Below, one piece after another: positions 47,917-57,700 of a stretch of 61,931 nucleotides of DNA. Location: assembly GCA_903861145.1 (NCBI GenBank), contig CAIOTH010000139.1:1-61931 (forward strand), read 5' to 3'. The number at the start of each line of letters is the position of its first letter. The stretch's first letter is position 1. Below the pieces are notes generated by a model, which ran no database searches, was not told the DNA's origin, and saw only the letters and a program-made list of their open reading frames with translations. The DNA is from an uncultured Bacteroidota bacterium. Its GTDB lineage: Bacteria; Bacteroidota; Bacteroidia; Chitinophagales; LD1. The position numbers and the translations under genes are program-made.

Positions 47917-50199
47917 ATGAATCGTTTATTGGCCCTGGTGCTTATTTCAATTTTCTTTTTACAAGTTAAGGCCCAATCACCTAAATATCGGGTGATAAGC
48001 ATACCGGTGGAAAAAAACGGCATAAAAGTGCGCGATGCATGGCTCGGAGGATTTGATTCACCGCAATTTTCAACCTGCGATTTAAACCAGGATGGCATTC
48101 CTGATTTATTTGTGTTCGACCGGGTTGGCAATAAAGTTTATACCTATTTGGGTAACGGTGGCGCTATCGACACCATGTTTACATACGCTCCTCAATACGA
48201 ACCGTTATTTCCTCAAGGCTTAAATAACTGGGCTTTAATCCGCGATTATAATAATGATGGCATTCCCGATATTTTTACGCACACCGGTTTGGGTACCATG
48301 GTTTATAAAGGCAGCATTTCAAACGGGCTTATTCATTTCGATATTGTCTCCAAAGTATTGAAATACTTTCAAGCCCCTTTCAGCACTAACATTTATTCAA
48401 ACATACAGGATATACCCGCTTTTACTGATGTAAATGGAGATGGAGATATTGACGTTCTTACTTACGATATCTTTGGCTCGACTATTGGGTATTACGAGAA
48501 TCAAACGGTTGAAAATATCGGTAACCCCGCTTTTGCTACCGATTCATTTCGATTTAGCCTTGTTACAACTTGTTGGGGTAAAGCAGCCCAAAATCAATCC
48601 ACTAATTCAGAGCAGTTAAATATCGATACCGCGGCTGAATGTCAATACGGTAGTGGTATTGGCGCACCAAATGGCAGCGGCAACCAGCGCCATTCGGGCA
48701 ACAGCCTTTACTCAGTTAAAGACCCTGTGTATAATACTGTGGATGTTTTAAATGGAAATGTGGGATATGACGACCTCTTCTTTTTAAGAAACAACGGTGC
48801 AGGTAATCCAAACGCAAATGTATACGAGTGGGACTCCATTTTCCCGCGCTGCGGTTATTCAATGCTCATGGCCTCCTACCCTGCTGCTTATGGGCTCCAT
48901 CTTGACAACAGTGTATTAGATGATATTTTATTGTCACCGAATGGCTATGCCAATTACGACAACGCCACATACCCCGCTCGCAATGTAAAAAATGTGATGT
49001 ATTATAAAAATACAGGCGATACTACTTGCTGGTATGCCTATCAAAACGATTCTTTTTTGGTTCACCACATGCTTGATTTCGGCACCAATTCAAAACCGGT
49101 GTTTTACGATTTCAATGGCGATGGCTTGTTGGATATGATTGTAGGTAATTACGGCTATTTTGACTCTATCAAAACCCCGGTTCCTTTTATCGGGACACTT
49201 GCCTATTACCAAAATACCGGCACAACAACCCAGCCAGAGTTTACCGAAATAACCGTTGATTTAGATAGCTTCAGCAAATACAACCTGCTGGGTATTAGCC
49301 CCGCATTTGGCGATTTAAATGGCGATGGAAAACCCGATATGCTGGTTGGCGACAACTATGGAAATCTGTATTACTTCCAAAACGGTGGCACCGGTGGTGT
49401 TTCGTCATTCTCTTCAATGACCTCGTCATCTTACTTCAACATACAAGCAGGCCAATTCTCGGCTCCTTTTATCTACGATGTTAACGGCGATTCTTTATTA
49501 GACCTTGTTATCGGCAACATAAACGGCACGCTTTCTTACTATTGGAATTTTGGTTCAAGACAAGTGCCCCGGTTTAATAAAGATTCTGTTGTCCGTAATT
49601 TCGGCCATGTAAATGTTACACCTTACGGTAACGTGTCGGGGTTCAGCCAGCCCTTTATTTTTAAAGATAAAACCGGAACCATAAAATTGCTTGTAGGTTC
49701 ACAAAGCGGAACGGTATACGCATACAATATCGATCCTGCTACCGTAAGTGATACCGGTACCACATTCGCCTTACTCGATTCGAATTACCTGCGTGAAAGT
49801 GTTGGACAAAATTCAACCATCTCAGTGGCCGATATTAATAACGATGGCGACCTTGAATACCTGATGGGCACTGCCACCGGTGGCATAATGATGTATTCAG
49901 ATTCCGTTTGGGACCCTTCTATTTTATTAGCTGTTCAGGATTTACCATCAACTAAAGGTCAATTGTTCATTTACCCAAACCCAACCAAAGACTATTTTAT
50001 CTGTGCCTTTGAAAATACAGCATTTATTAATCCACAAACCGAAGTTTACGATTTACTCGGTCAACAAATACCCGTTCAAACAACTGTAAACGATGGCAAA
50101 GTAATTGCAAACTGCCCCAACCTCATTTCAGGGTTTTACGTCGTAAGAATTACGGACTCTGGCAAAACCTATACAGGCAGGATATTACTTTGCAAGTAA
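47917..50199 (+). CDS. T9SS-secreted VCBS/FG-GAP-repeat protein, copy 2
   Basis: 760 residues, with the same order as the preceding protein: signal peptide (LLALVLISIFFLQVKAQ), DLNQDGIPDLFVFD, DYNNDGIPDIF, DVNGDGDIDVLTYD, DFNGDGLLDMIVGN, DLNGDGKPDMLVGD, DINNDGDLEYLMG and a type A T9SS domain (IYPNPTKDYFICAF ... GFYVVRI). Lengths, sorting domain and even intervening segments (KNVMYYKNTGDT) match. A tandem duplication, 24 nt apart, likely cotranscribed. Divergence is considerable, so it is an old duplication. Confidence 0.9.
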   Translation: MNRLLALVLISIFFLQVKAQSPKYRVISIPVEKNGIKVRDAWLGGFDSPQFSTCDLNQDGIPDLFVFDRVGNKVYTYLGNGGAIDTMFTYAPQYEPLFPQGLNNWALIRDYNNDGIPDIFTHTGLGTMVYKGSISNGLIHFDIVSKVLKYFQAPFSTNIYSNIQDIPAFTDVNGDGDIDVLTYDIFGSTIGYYENQTVENIGNPAFATDSFRFSLVTTCWGKAAQNQSTNSEQLNIDTAAECQYGSGIGAPNGSGNQRHSGNSLYSVKDPVYNTVDVLNGNVGYDDLFFLRNNGAGNPNANVYEWDSIFPRCGYSMLMASYPAAYGLHLDNSVLDDILLSPNGYANYDNATYPARNVKNVMYYKNTGDTTCWYAYQNDSFLVHHMLDFGTNSKPVFYDFNGDGLLDMIVGNYGYFDSIKTPVPFIGTLAYYQNTGTTTQPEFTEITVDLDSFSKYNLLGISPAFGDLNGDGKPDMLVGDNYGNLYYFQNGGTGGVSSFSSMTSSSYFNIQAGQFSAPFIYDVNGDSLLDLVIGNINGTLSYYWNFGSRQVPRFNKDSVVRNFGHVNVTPYGNVSGFSQPFIFKDKTGTIKLLVGSQSGTVYAYNIDPATVSDTGTTFALLDSNYLRESVGQNSTISVADINNDGDLEYLMGTATGGIMMYSDSVWDPSILLAVQDLPSTKGQLFIYPNPTKDYFICAFENTAFINPQTEVYDLLGQQIPVQTTVNDGKVIANCPNLISGFYVVRITDSGKTYTGRILLCK

Positions 50200-50242
50200 A
50201 CATTTTGCATTAGGCAGCTTCTATTCTAGCCTTAACACAACA

Positions 50243-50270
50243 CCAAAGCGGCTTTGGTTTCCCCTTTAGG
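50243..50270 (+). terminator. Possible terminator after the VCBS genes
   Basis: CCAAAG-cgg-CTTTGG (50243-50257) forms a short hairpin followed by TTT and a second small hairpin CCCC-ttta-GGGG. The stems are weak; offered tentatively. Confidence 0.3.
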
Positions 50271-50371
50271 GGACGGATGGGGCTCTCCCTCTTTATAACT
50301 TCAATTAGGGTATTGCCATTACAAATTTATCTTCACCCCGAATTTGGAAGCGTAACCGGTTCAAAGCACAC

Positions 50372-51580
50372 ATGAAAATTCACCGCATTCTTTGCGTCGC
50401 CATTATTAGGGGCTTGAAAGAAATTATACTCGAGCATCAACAAGCCGATACTACGGTGGCAAACCTGCTGGTATCTAATACCAATTGGGGTGCGCGTGAT
50501 AGAAATTTCATTGCACAGAATATCTATCAAATAGTTCGCTACAAAAGGCTTTACGAGTTTGTTTGTAACGAAGAAGCCTGGGGAGAATCGGCACTGTGGA
50601 GAATTTTAGGATGCAAACTGGTGTTAGATGGTTTGGCGTTGCCGGAATGGCCTGAGTTTGCAGAGGTAAATGCTGAGCAGATACCTAAGCTTGAGGAGGA
50701 GGCAATGGCTATAAGAAAAATCAGGGAATCTATTCCCGATTGGTTAGATGAGCTGGGCGAAAAAGAACTGGGCGGCGCTTGGGATGCGGAAATTGCAGCC
50801 CTTAATACACTAGCTAAATTTAGTATTAGGGTAAACACACTTAAGGCAAGCATAACTACTGTAAAACAATTATTTACTGCCGATGCCATTCCGTTTTCCG
50901 AAACCGATTTGGCCCCCGATGCATTGATTATTGAAGCCCGAAAAAACTTTAAAACATACCCAGCTTATCGCAATGGCTTGTTCGAAATTCAGGATATCTC
51001 CTCGCAACTTGTTGCACCGCTTTTAGAGGTAGAACCTGGTATGAATGTAATTGACGGCTGTGCTGGTGCCGGCGGCAAAACCCTGCATTTGGCTGCTTTG
51101 ATGCAAAACGAAGGCGAAATACTGGCAGTGGATGTGAGTGAGAAAAAGCTGGAAGAGCTCACGTTTAGGGCCAAGCGTGCTGGTTGCTCTATCATAAAAC
51201 CCATGCAGGCCGAAAAATTAAGCCGGAATTTCCAGGCCAGGTTAAATTCATTTGCCGACTGTATTTTGGTGGATGTTCCATGCTCTGGTCTGGGCGTTTT
51301 ACGCCGAAAACCGGATGCGAAATGGAGCATGACACTAAAGTTTATACATGAACTTCAAATAACCCAGGCTCAGATTTTGGATGAATATGCTTTGATGCTT
51401 AAGCCGGGTGGCCTACTAGTGTATTCAACCTGCAGCATCTTACCATCTGAAAATGAATTGCAGGTTCAGGCTTTTCTAAAAAAGAACATGGGCAAATTCG
51501 AGTTGGTAACTGAAAAAAGAATATCTCCCGCCCAAACTGGTTTCGATGGCTTTTACATGGCTAAATTGAAGCGTATTTAA
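50372..51580 (+). CDS. RsmB/NOP2-family RNA cytosine-5 methyltransferase
   Basis: 402 residues. N-terminal NusB-like helical region (1-140), then a Rossmann methyltransferase with DGCAGAGGKTLHLA (SAM-binding, about 228-241), DVPCSGLGVLRR (C304) and YSTCSI (C354), the two cysteines of the RCMT family. It methylates cytosine C5 in rRNA; bacterial relatives modify 16S C967 or C1407. Which site is used here cannot be told. Confidence 0.92.
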   Translation: MKIHRILCVAIIRGLKEIILEHQQADTTVANLLVSNTNWGARDRNFIAQNIYQIVRYKRLYEFVCNEEAWGESALWRILGCKLVLDGLALPEWPEFAEVNAEQIPKLEEEAMAIRKIRESIPDWLDELGEKELGGAWDAEIAALNTLAKFSIRVNTLKASITTVKQLFTADAIPFSETDLAPDALIIEARKNFKTYPAYRNGLFEIQDISSQLVAPLLEVEPGMNVIDGCAGAGGKTLHLAALMQNEGEILAVDVSEKKLEELTFRAKRAGCSIIKPMQAEKLSRNFQARLNSFADCILVDVPCSGLGVLRRKPDAKWSMTLKFIHELQITQAQILDEYALMLKPGGLLVYSTCSILPSENELQVQAFLKKNMGKFELVTEKRISPAQTGFDGFYMAKLKRI

Positions 51581-51682
51581 CATTTCGATAATGTTGGAGC
51601 GCCGTTGAGAAATAAATAAGCCATTTTCATGGCTACATCTAAGTTTTTTCTATTTTTAAAGCACTAAACAAAACTTATAGGG

Positions 51683-52702
51683 TTGAAAATATTTACTCCA
51701 CTCATTTTCATTGCTTTGATAGTGTTATCTCCGGTTATATCGGCACAGGATATTCACTTCAGCATGTTCTATTCAAGCCCGTTAACCTTAAATCCGGCAT
51801 TAACCGGTGCCAACGAGGGCACCTATCGGGCAGCCGCTATTTATCGAAACCAATGGCGCAGCGTATCAACGCCGTATAACACCTTTGCAGGTTCCTTCGA
51901 TATTAAGCTGTTAGAGGACAAGCTTAAAAACGACATTTTCGGCGTAGGTGCCTTAATACAAAGCGACCAATCGGGCGATGGTAAGTTAACCTCAACAAGT
52001 GCTATGCTTTCGGCTGCGTTTCATAAGGGTCTCGATAAAAACCATAAACACTTTTTAGGCATAGGCGCACAGTTTGCATTTACACAAAACAGTCTTAAAT
52101 GGCAACAACTCGCGTTCCCCGATCAGTTTTCGGGTACCGATTTTAATCTCACACAATCTAATGGCGAAAACATTTCGAAACCAACCATCAATTTTTTCGA
52201 TATGAATGCCGGCCTTTTAGAGCAGTCAACCTTTAATGATATCGTGAGCAATATGATTGGGTTTTCTGTATATCATTTAGTTGAGCCTAAAGAATCTTTC
52301 CTGGGGCAGAATGTAAAACTATCAAACCGCTTTGCGGTACATGATGGGCTAAGGATTAAAGCTGCTCAGAATTTTTATGTCTGTCCAAACTTCATCTACC
52401 AGTATCAAAACAAAGCTCAGGAGGTTAACCTGGGTTCTTCGTTTGAGTATCACATCCCGGGCGCAAAAACCGAGACTATTGCCAGCATTGGCGGCTGGTA
52501 CCGCATTGGCGATGCCGCTATTATTACCGCCGGTATGGAATATTACAAGGTGCGTTTAATGTTTGCGTATGATATAAACACCTCATCGCTTAAACCTGCT
52601 ACGAACGACCGTGGCGCTTTCGAGCTTTCGATTATTTACACCGGCATTATTAAAACCAAGAGCCTTAACTATCCAATTTTGGTTCCTTGCCCAATGATGT
52701 AA
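51683..52702 (+). CDS. PorP/SprF-like outer-membrane protein
   Basis: 339 residues starting at TTG 51683 with a signal peptide (FTPLIFIALIVLSPVISAQ). PorP/SprF family features: QDIHFSMFYSSPLTLNPALTGA at the mature start and barrel strands (YRAAAIYRNQWRS, GVGALIQSDQSGDG). In gliding Bacteroidota SprF is needed for surface display of a type B T9SS adhesin (SprB). The two genes downstream encode a PorE-like protein and a type B T9SS cargo, fitting this. The next gene starts 46 nt after the stop. Confidence 0.92.
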   Translation: MKIFTPLIFIALIVLSPVISAQDIHFSMFYSSPLTLNPALTGANEGTYRAAAIYRNQWRSVSTPYNTFAGSFDIKLLEDKLKNDIFGVGALIQSDQSGDGKLTSTSAMLSAAFHKGLDKNHKHFLGIGAQFAFTQNSLKWQQLAFPDQFSGTDFNLTQSNGENISKPTINFFDMNAGLLEQSTFNDIVSNMIGFSVYHLVEPKESFLGQNVKLSNRFAVHDGLRIKAAQNFYVCPNFIYQYQNKAQEVNLGSSFEYHIPGAKTETIASIGGWYRIGDAAIITAGMEYYKVRLMFAYDINTSSLKPATNDRGAFELSIIYTGIIKTKSLNYPILVPCPMM

Positions 52703-52748
52703 TTAAAAACTTATTGTCAGTTTAATTGATAAAGTGATACCAACAAAA

Positions 52749-54794
52749 ATGACATTTTCTAAAAAGACCCTTCTTGTTACCTGCTGTGTGCTGGCACTTG
52801 TGAATTGCTTTGCAGGTAAAGCCGATAAATTTGATAAGAAGCTTTACAAAAAAGAAGCTGATGATGCTTTTAAAGACGGTAGCATTTTTGGCGCTGCTGA
52901 TTTATACATCCAAATTCTGCAGCATGATAGTACCGAAACGTCGGTTCTATATAATTTAGCCGAGTGTTATTACCTGGCCAAAGATTATGAATTAGCGGCT
53001 GTGTATTTTAAACGCTCTTATAAGGCCGACGCAGTTAAAAATGCTACTTCACTATATTACCAGGCCCTGAATACCAAAATGCAGGGGAAGTACCTCGAAG
53101 CCCTGCCACTCTTCAGGCAGTTTCTAAAAACCTATACCGGCGACGATGCTGTTAAAATGAAAAAGTGGGCGCATACCGAAATTGACGGTTGCAACTTCGC
53201 ATTAAAGGAATCAAAACCCGACCCTTCTGTTAAACTCACCCACTTAGGTAAAGAAGTAAACTCCAACTACGCCGACCAGGCACCGGCACTACGCGATGAC
53301 CAGTTATACTTCTCGTCTATCCACTCAGACACCGTGATTACGATGAAAAAGGATAAGAGCGATGCAAAAAAAGAAGGCAACCTGATGAAGTTATTCTCAA
53401 GCAAGGTTAGCGGCGATACCTATGCACCCGCCGAGCAAATAAAAACCTTTAGCCAGGAAGGCAAGCACATATCAAACGGTTCGTTTAACGAAGATGGCAC
53501 TAAGTTTTTCTACACCATTTGCGATGGCCTGCTTAAACCCAAATGCGATATTTACATGAGCCAGCTAGATGGCACTGATTGGGACAAAGGAAAAGCGCTG
53601 AATAGCGCTATTAACCTGGCAGGCTGCACCAATACTTATCCTTGTTTAGCTAAAAATGCCAACGGCACTGAAACCCTCTATTTTGTATCTGACCGTGAAG
53701 GCGGAAAAGGCGGGTTAGATATCTGGTATTCGATAATGAGCAAGAATGGCGATTTTGGTGCACCTAAAAATGCCGGTAGCAAAATCAATTCCGACCGTGA
53801 TGAGCGTTCTCCGTTTTTTGATTCAAAAACAAACACGCTTTACTTTAGCAGCGAAGGCTGGATTGGCATGGGTGGCCTTGATATATTCAAAGCGCAAAGC
53901 AGCGGGCCTGAAAAATATACCAGTAACCCCGAAAACTTAGGCGCACCATTCAACTCACCTTGCAATGATTATTATTTCCGTTATGGCAAATCAAGTAAGG
54001 AAGGTTACTTGGTATCAAACCGCCCGGGCATCTTCTCGGTAAGAGGAAAAACCTGTTGCGACGATATTTTCACTTATCAGTACATCAACCAAATCTTTTT
54101 GGCTGTAAAAACGCGCGTATTTGATGATGCCACAAAAATCCAATTGGCATCTGCAACCGTTAACCTATCGCTGCAAAGCCACAATGCCGAAGAAGGCGAT
54201 GTAACCATAGGCACTGATACTACTACCGCAGAGGCGGCAGTGTTGTTTAATTTAAAGCAAAACAAGCTTTACAAAATTACTGCAACCCGTAGCGGTTACT
54301 TTACCGGCTCACAAACGTTTAATACAGAGGGCATCACCAAAAGCGATACGCAAACCGTTGACATTTACTTGAAGAAGCTTGAAAAAAACAAAGCTTACCG
54401 CCTCAACAATATTTATTACGACTTTGATAAAGCCGACTTAAGGCCCGAATCGAAAGCAACGCTTGATACACTTTATAAAATCTTAATTGAAAACCCAACC
54501 ATAATCATTGAGTTAAGCTCGCATACCGACTCTCGCGGTGCCGAAGACTATAACCTCAATCTTTCGCAACGCCGTGCTGAAAGCTGTGTTAACTACCTGA
54601 TAAATGAAAAGGCGATACCTAAAGAAAGGATAATAGCAAAGGGGTATGGCAAAAATAAGCTGCTTGAAGATTGTAGTAAGTACCCCGAGTGCCCACAAAC
54701 GCAGAACGGCGATTGCCCCTGCCACCAGCTAAACAGAAGAACGGAATTTAAAATTATAGGCGAATTGGACATAAAGATTAACGATAATGAGTAA
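52749..54794 (+). CDS. PorE-like T9SS lipid-associated or periplasmic OmpA-family protein
   Basis: 681 residues from ATG 52749 (a GTG five codons earlier is unnecessary). Domain order: signal peptide (LLVTCCVLALVNCFAG), TPR-like helices (40-140), PD40/WD40-like beta-propeller (160-430, FVSDREGGKGGLDIWY, LYFSSEGWIGMGGLDIF), a carboxypeptidase-regulatory-like domain (450-545), and an OmpA peptidoglycan-binding domain with FDKADLRPESK, SSHTDSRGAEDYNLNLSQRR. This is the architecture of PorE, which anchors T9SS parts to peptidoglycan. It overlaps the next start by 8 nt. Confidence 0.9.
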   Translation: MTFSKKTLLVTCCVLALVNCFAGKADKFDKKLYKKEADDAFKDGSIFGAADLYIQILQHDSTETSVLYNLAECYYLAKDYELAAVYFKRSYKADAVKNATSLYYQALNTKMQGKYLEALPLFRQFLKTYTGDDAVKMKKWAHTEIDGCNFALKESKPDPSVKLTHLGKEVNSNYADQAPALRDDQLYFSSIHSDTVITMKKDKSDAKKEGNLMKLFSSKVSGDTYAPAEQIKTFSQEGKHISNGSFNEDGTKFFYTICDGLLKPKCDIYMSQLDGTDWDKGKALNSAINLAGCTNTYPCLAKNANGTETLYFVSDREGGKGGLDIWYSIMSKNGDFGAPKNAGSKINSDRDERSPFFDSKTNTLYFSSEGWIGMGGLDIFKAQSSGPEKYTSNPENLGAPFNSPCNDYYFRYGKSSKEGYLVSNRPGIFSVRGKTCCDDIFTYQYINQIFLAVKTRVFDDATKIQLASATVNLSLQSHNAEEGDVTIGTDTTTAEAAVLFNLKQNKLYKITATRSGYFTGSQTFNTEGITKSDTQTVDIYLKKLEKNKAYRLNNIYYDFDKADLRPESKATLDTLYKILIENPTIIIELSSHTDSRGAEDYNLNLSQRRAESCVNYLINEKAIPKERIIAKGYGKNKLLEDCSKYPECPQTQNGDCPCHQLNRRTEFKIIGELDIKINDNE

Positions 54795-57700
54795 ACTAAT
54801 TACCGGGCAAACCCATATTTTTTTCAAAAAAACCGGCATCATACTATTTCTGGCTTTTCTTATACAAGCTGCCAGTGCCCAGCAGCAGGTTTTGCTTTTT
54901 ACTGAAGGTTTCGATAATGGGCCCACTGCCTTTGTTTTCGAATCTAACGCTATAGGCCTTAACCATGGTAATAACGATTGGATTATCAATAACCAATTTA
55001 GCGGGGCTCCATTATACCCAAATACCCTGAATGAAGACAGCGTTTTGAGTGGTACCATTAACAATGCTCCTATTTCTAATTACCTGCACATACATGATAT
55101 AGCTGCACCGGCCAGTGCAGATGCAAATTGGAATCCGGTAAGTGGTAGCGACAGGTTTTGCTACATAGGCAGTCCATTCTGTACACTAGGTTTAACCGAT
55201 GTAATTTTTACTTTCTTCTGGACCGGCGAAGGTGATAGTACCGCTTATGGCCGCGTTTACTACCAGGCAAACGGTGGCCCTTGGTTACAAACCGGGCAGG
55301 CAAAATATAATGGCTCACACCTTTGGCAATACGAGTCAATTCAAGACCCCAACTTTAATAATGTTCAAAATCTCGAATTCGGCTTTAGATGGGTAAATCC
55401 CAATAATGATACAACCAAGGATATATCATGGGGCATTGATGATGTATTGGCTGTAGGAACGTATAATCCAAACGGCAATAACCCGGTTACATTAACTATA
55501 ACATCTATTACCCCCGATACGGTTTGCCAAAAAGACAACATCCTGGTGGGTTATTCATTAAGCGCCCCGCTTTGCGATGGAACATATGATATTAAACTGA
55601 GCGATAGTACCGGTAGTTTTAGCAACCCTATTGATGAGGGGGTATTTGATGTTTTTGCACCGGACACCACTGGATACATTTACATTCAGGCACCCAATAA
55701 TGTTGAGGGTAACTGTTTTAAAATTACTATCACCCGTCTTGCCCCCAACCCGCAAATTACCAGCGATACTTCTATTTGTTTTGCCATTCACCATTGTCCT
55801 GTTTCAATTATAACCAATAGCGCACCGGTAATGACCGACCATGATACTGCTTGTGTAAAAAGTGCAATTGATATATCGTTTAATTCATTCGGCAACTTCA
55901 ATAACAATAATATTTACTACGCCCAGTTATCTGATAGTAACGGTAGTTTTGCCAATCCATTCATATTGGGCCACCTTACAAGCAGCCAGGCTTATCCGGG
56001 AATGCCCGGTAGTGTTAGTGGTTTAATACCGGGTAATGTGCCTCCCGCCTGTGGTTACTATATTCGTATCGTTTCATCCAACCCAGCCGCTGTAGGCACA
56101 GTAATCGGACCATTCTGCCTGGTGCAGTGCGATGTTACTACCAACAACACTCAGGACATACACGTATGTATAAACTATCCTAATGCCACCGACACAGTTA
56201 TACTAAACGTTGCCGATAGCCAATGGCACCAGGGCGCGCAATATGATACTTGCAACAATTGGACTATCGAGTTGCTGGATATGATGAGTTTTGGTATCGT
56301 AAATATTGGCGGACTAGGCGTTTACCACGATAGTGTTAGCGGCAACTTTAAATTGATTATAGGCCCGCTTTCGCAATTACCGGTGGCTCCGGGTGTATAC
56401 TACATGCGTATTATCAGCAACTGCTCTAACGAACCATGGAACGAAACCGGTACGGTTATACGCATAACTATAGGTGCCCCGGCCTCTGACCCACCTCAAA
56501 TATTCAGCACGCAGTCCGATTCGGTTTACTGTAATAATGCAGGAATTTTGGAGTTATACGTTGAGCCATATAATCCCAATTCAATTTACTTCTGGAATTC
56601 TAACCTGTTCAACAACGGATTGCCAATACAGGAACCGGGACAAATCTTCCTGGGTAATTTAGCAGGAGCGCCGCCGGGCAACTATGTATTTTATGTGCGC
56701 GAACAGAATTTTGGATGTTACGGGCCAAATTCGGCACCTTATAATTATGTTATTACTACGCTGCCGGTTATAAAGATAACCGGGCCTAAAAAAGTGTGCC
56801 TAGGCGATACTGCCATTTTGGTGGCAAACTATGTACCGGCCACATACTACTCATGGAATGCACCGCCAGGGGTACGCATCATCCCTAATTTGTTGGGCAA
56901 TAACGAAGTTTACCTGGTCTTCGACTCACTGGGCACATATACCATGCATTGTAACAGTCTTAATGCATGCGGGCAAGATACGGCCTCCTATTCGGTAAGC
57001 GTTTATTCACTGTTTACAGTTAATGCCAAGCCCGATAAAACTGCTTGTTTAGGTGATACAGTTTCACTTACGGCATCCGTTCCGCCATATCCTAAAACCT
57101 TTATTTCGTTAGATTCATCCATCAACGGCAATCAAGGTGGTATGTTCAATATTATTGCGCATAGTGATATTGTTATTGATTCTTTTGCCGTTAGTTTCCG
57201 TACCCGGGTCAACAATACGATAACGCAAATTTATACCAAGCCGGGTACTTATAAAGGCTTCCAGCAAACGCAAAGCGCCTGGTTCCCTATGGCAACAACT
57301 ACCATAGCACGTCCGGGTCCGCTATTAACCAAGTCGGTTATTCCAACATGGCTAAACAAATCGGTTGCGGCCGGCGATACAGTTGCTTTCTATATTACCA
57401 CAACCAATAGCCCTGCAATTAACGAGGCTTATGGTAATGGTATAGGCATACAACAGGGTGTAGTGTTTAAAACCGATGGAGTTATTGATTTTGTGCAGGG
57501 CTGTGTAAATGCTTATCCGTTTGGCGCATACGTTGGGCCAAAAGTGCTTGATGTTACTATTTATTACCGCACAAAGGGTGGCCTTCGCTACATTTGGAAT
57601 AACGGCGATACCACAGCTACAATCAATTTTGTGCCCAACCAATCGGGTGAATATTACGTGCATGTTTATGATACTACAGGCTGTACAAACGCAGATAGCG

